64,000 bases of DNA from Candidatus Flavonifractor intestinigallinarum (GTDB taxonomy: Bacteria > Bacillota > Clostridia > Oscillospirales > Oscillospiraceae). The position numbers were made by a program, and so were the translations under genes. Location of the stretch: assembly GCA_019119165.1 (NCBI GenBank), contig DWXO01000047.1, positions 35,738 through 99,737 of the forward strand. Reading direction: 5' to 3'. Within the stretch, counting starts at the first letter, position 1; every line of letters starts with the position of its first letter. Below, piece by piece: positions 62,756 through 64,000 of this stretch. The notes beneath the pieces were generated by a model. That model was not told where the DNA came from. It ran no database searches and saw nothing but the letters and a program-made list of their open reading frames with translations.

Positions 62756-63700
62756 ATGCCCTATCAGCTGCAAGAGATCAACCAGAGCCTCCGCACCGAT
62801 CCCAAGGGATTTCTGGAGGCCTGCGACGCCGCCTATCAAAGCCGCATTGACTCCGCGGTGGACCGTATTCTGGAGCGGATGAAGGTCAGCCCCATTGTGC
62901 TGCTGTCCGGCCCGTCCGGCTCGGGCAAGACCACCACCGCCCTCAAGCTGGAGCAGGAGCTGGAGCGCCGGGGGGTGAACACCCACACCATCTCCATGGA
63001 CAACTACTACAAGACCCTCAACCGCAAGACCGCCCCCCGCACCCCCGAGGGGGACATCGACTACGAGTCTCCGGTGCTGCTGGACCTGGACCTGCTGGAC
63101 GAGACTTTCTCCAAGCTGTCCCGGGGCGAGTGGGTGGTGGTGCCCAAGTATGAGTTTGCCCGCCAGATGCGCAACGACAGCCGGGGCACCTTTTTGAAGC
63201 TGGACAAGAACGAGATCGCCATTTTCGAGGGCATCCACGCCCTCAACGACGACATCTTCGGCCGCCACCCGGAGGCCACCGGCCTGTACATCTCCGCCCG
63301 CTCCAACGTGCTGGAGGGGGAGGAACTGCGGTTCAAGGGCACTTGGATGCGCATTTCCCGCCGGGCGGTCCGTGACTATAATTTCCGGGGCACAGACCTT
63401 TTGGAAACCCTTTTGATGTGGTATAATGTGCGCCGGGGCGAGAAGAAGTACATCTCCCCCTTCAAAAACCGGGCCAATATCATCATCGACTCCTCCCTGC
63501 CCTACGAGGTGTCGGTGTTTGCCAACTATGCCCACGTCCTGAAAGAGGCGGTGGACCAGATCCCCGCCGACAACCCCCGCTATCATGAGTTCCACGATCT
63601 GGTGGACTCCTTCCGGTACTTTGAGCCGGTGGACCCGGCTCTGGTGCCCCCCGAGTCCCTGATCCGGGAGTTTATCGGCGGCGGCAGCTATCATTACTAA
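62756..63700 (+). CDS. uridine kinase-like nucleoside kinase
   Basis: IVLLSGPSGSGKTTTALKLEQELERRGVNTHTISMDNYYK, FEGIHALNDDIF. Confidence 0.88.
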   Translation: MPYQLQEINQSLRTDPKGFLEACDAAYQSRIDSAVDRILERMKVSPIVLLSGPSGSGKTTTALKLEQELERRGVNTHTISMDNYYKTLNRKTAPRTPEGDIDYESPVLLDLDLLDETFSKLSRGEWVVVPKYEFARQMRNDSRGTFLKLDKNEIAIFEGIHALNDDIFGRHPEATGLYISARSNVLEGEELRFKGTWMRISRRAVRDYNFRGTDLLETLLMWYNVRRGEKKYISPFKNRANIIIDSSLPYEVSVFANYAHVLKEAVDQIPADNPRYHEFHDLVDSFRYFEPVDPALVPPESLIREFIGGGSYHY

Positions 63701-63787
63701 ACGAATAACCAGCAGGCGGGGGCCTGTCCCCCGCCGCTCTTCCCGTATCAATCCCTGGTAACAACATAGGAAAGAAGGAAAAATACC

Positions 63788-64000
63788 ATGTCAGAATGTA
63801 CCCACAACTGTTCCTCCTGCGGCGAGAGCTGCGGTGAGCGCACCGCCCCCCAGGATCTCCACGTTCCCGCCAACGGCCTGTCCCACATCGGCAAGGTCAT
63901 TGCCGTGGTCAGCGGCAAGGGCGGCGTGGGCAAGAGCCTGGTGACCTCCTCCCTGGCGGTGGCCATGCGCCGCATGGGCAAGAAGGTGGCCGTGCTGGAC
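63788..64000 (+). CDS. Mrp/NBP35-family ATP-binding protein, truncated at the window edge
   Basis: [71 protein letters not shown]. Confidence 0.93.
   Translation, partial: MSECTHNCSSCGESCGERTAPQDLHVPANGLSHIGKVIAVVSGKGGVGKSLVTSSLAVAMRRMGKKVAVLD

Overview
64-kb high-GC window with the gene content of a spore-forming clostridial (Oscillospiraceae-like) chromosome; taxonomy is inferred from gene content only. About 58 CDS are supported. Main blocks: (1) ~1-15 kb, a cytosolic PAS histidine kinase and a sigma-54 response regulator, divergent from an acyl-CoA/CoA-transferase catabolic operon that has a textbook -24/-12 promoter and an upstream TGTGCA motif array. (2) 16-30 kb, housekeeping genes: PTS_EIIC_2-like transporter, pepD, rqcP, hup, mazG, SpoVB/MurJ-like flippase, MTA/SAH-type deaminase, purine nucleoside phosphorylase, a radical-SAM plus TIGR03915-like DNA-repair pair, rny, spoIIID. 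(3) 30-34 kb, an ECF sigma factor fused to a TM helix, Pro/Ser/Thr linker and Ig-like domain, followed by an SLH surface protein; both genes carry the same upstream motif. (4) 34-43 kb, yabP/yabQ/divIC/yabR, bioY/birA with two N15 BirA-type operators, a HAD hydrolase, rluD, lspA. (5) 43-57 kb, T-box/ileS, divIVA, sepF, hfq, mutL, mutS. (6) 57-64 kb, a GIY-YIG gene bounded by 37-bp inverted repeats, miaB, an alanine-racemase-like protein lacking the usual PLP lysine, dtd, hemZ, a uridine kinase-like gene, mrp. Two families of dispersed palindromic repeats run through the window. One (GTAGGGGC-hairpin) occurs three times in frame inside the mutL linker. The strongest candidates for undescribed biology are those in-frame repeats, the GIY-YIG/TIR unit, the membrane-tethered sigma factor, and the sigma-54 catabolic operon.
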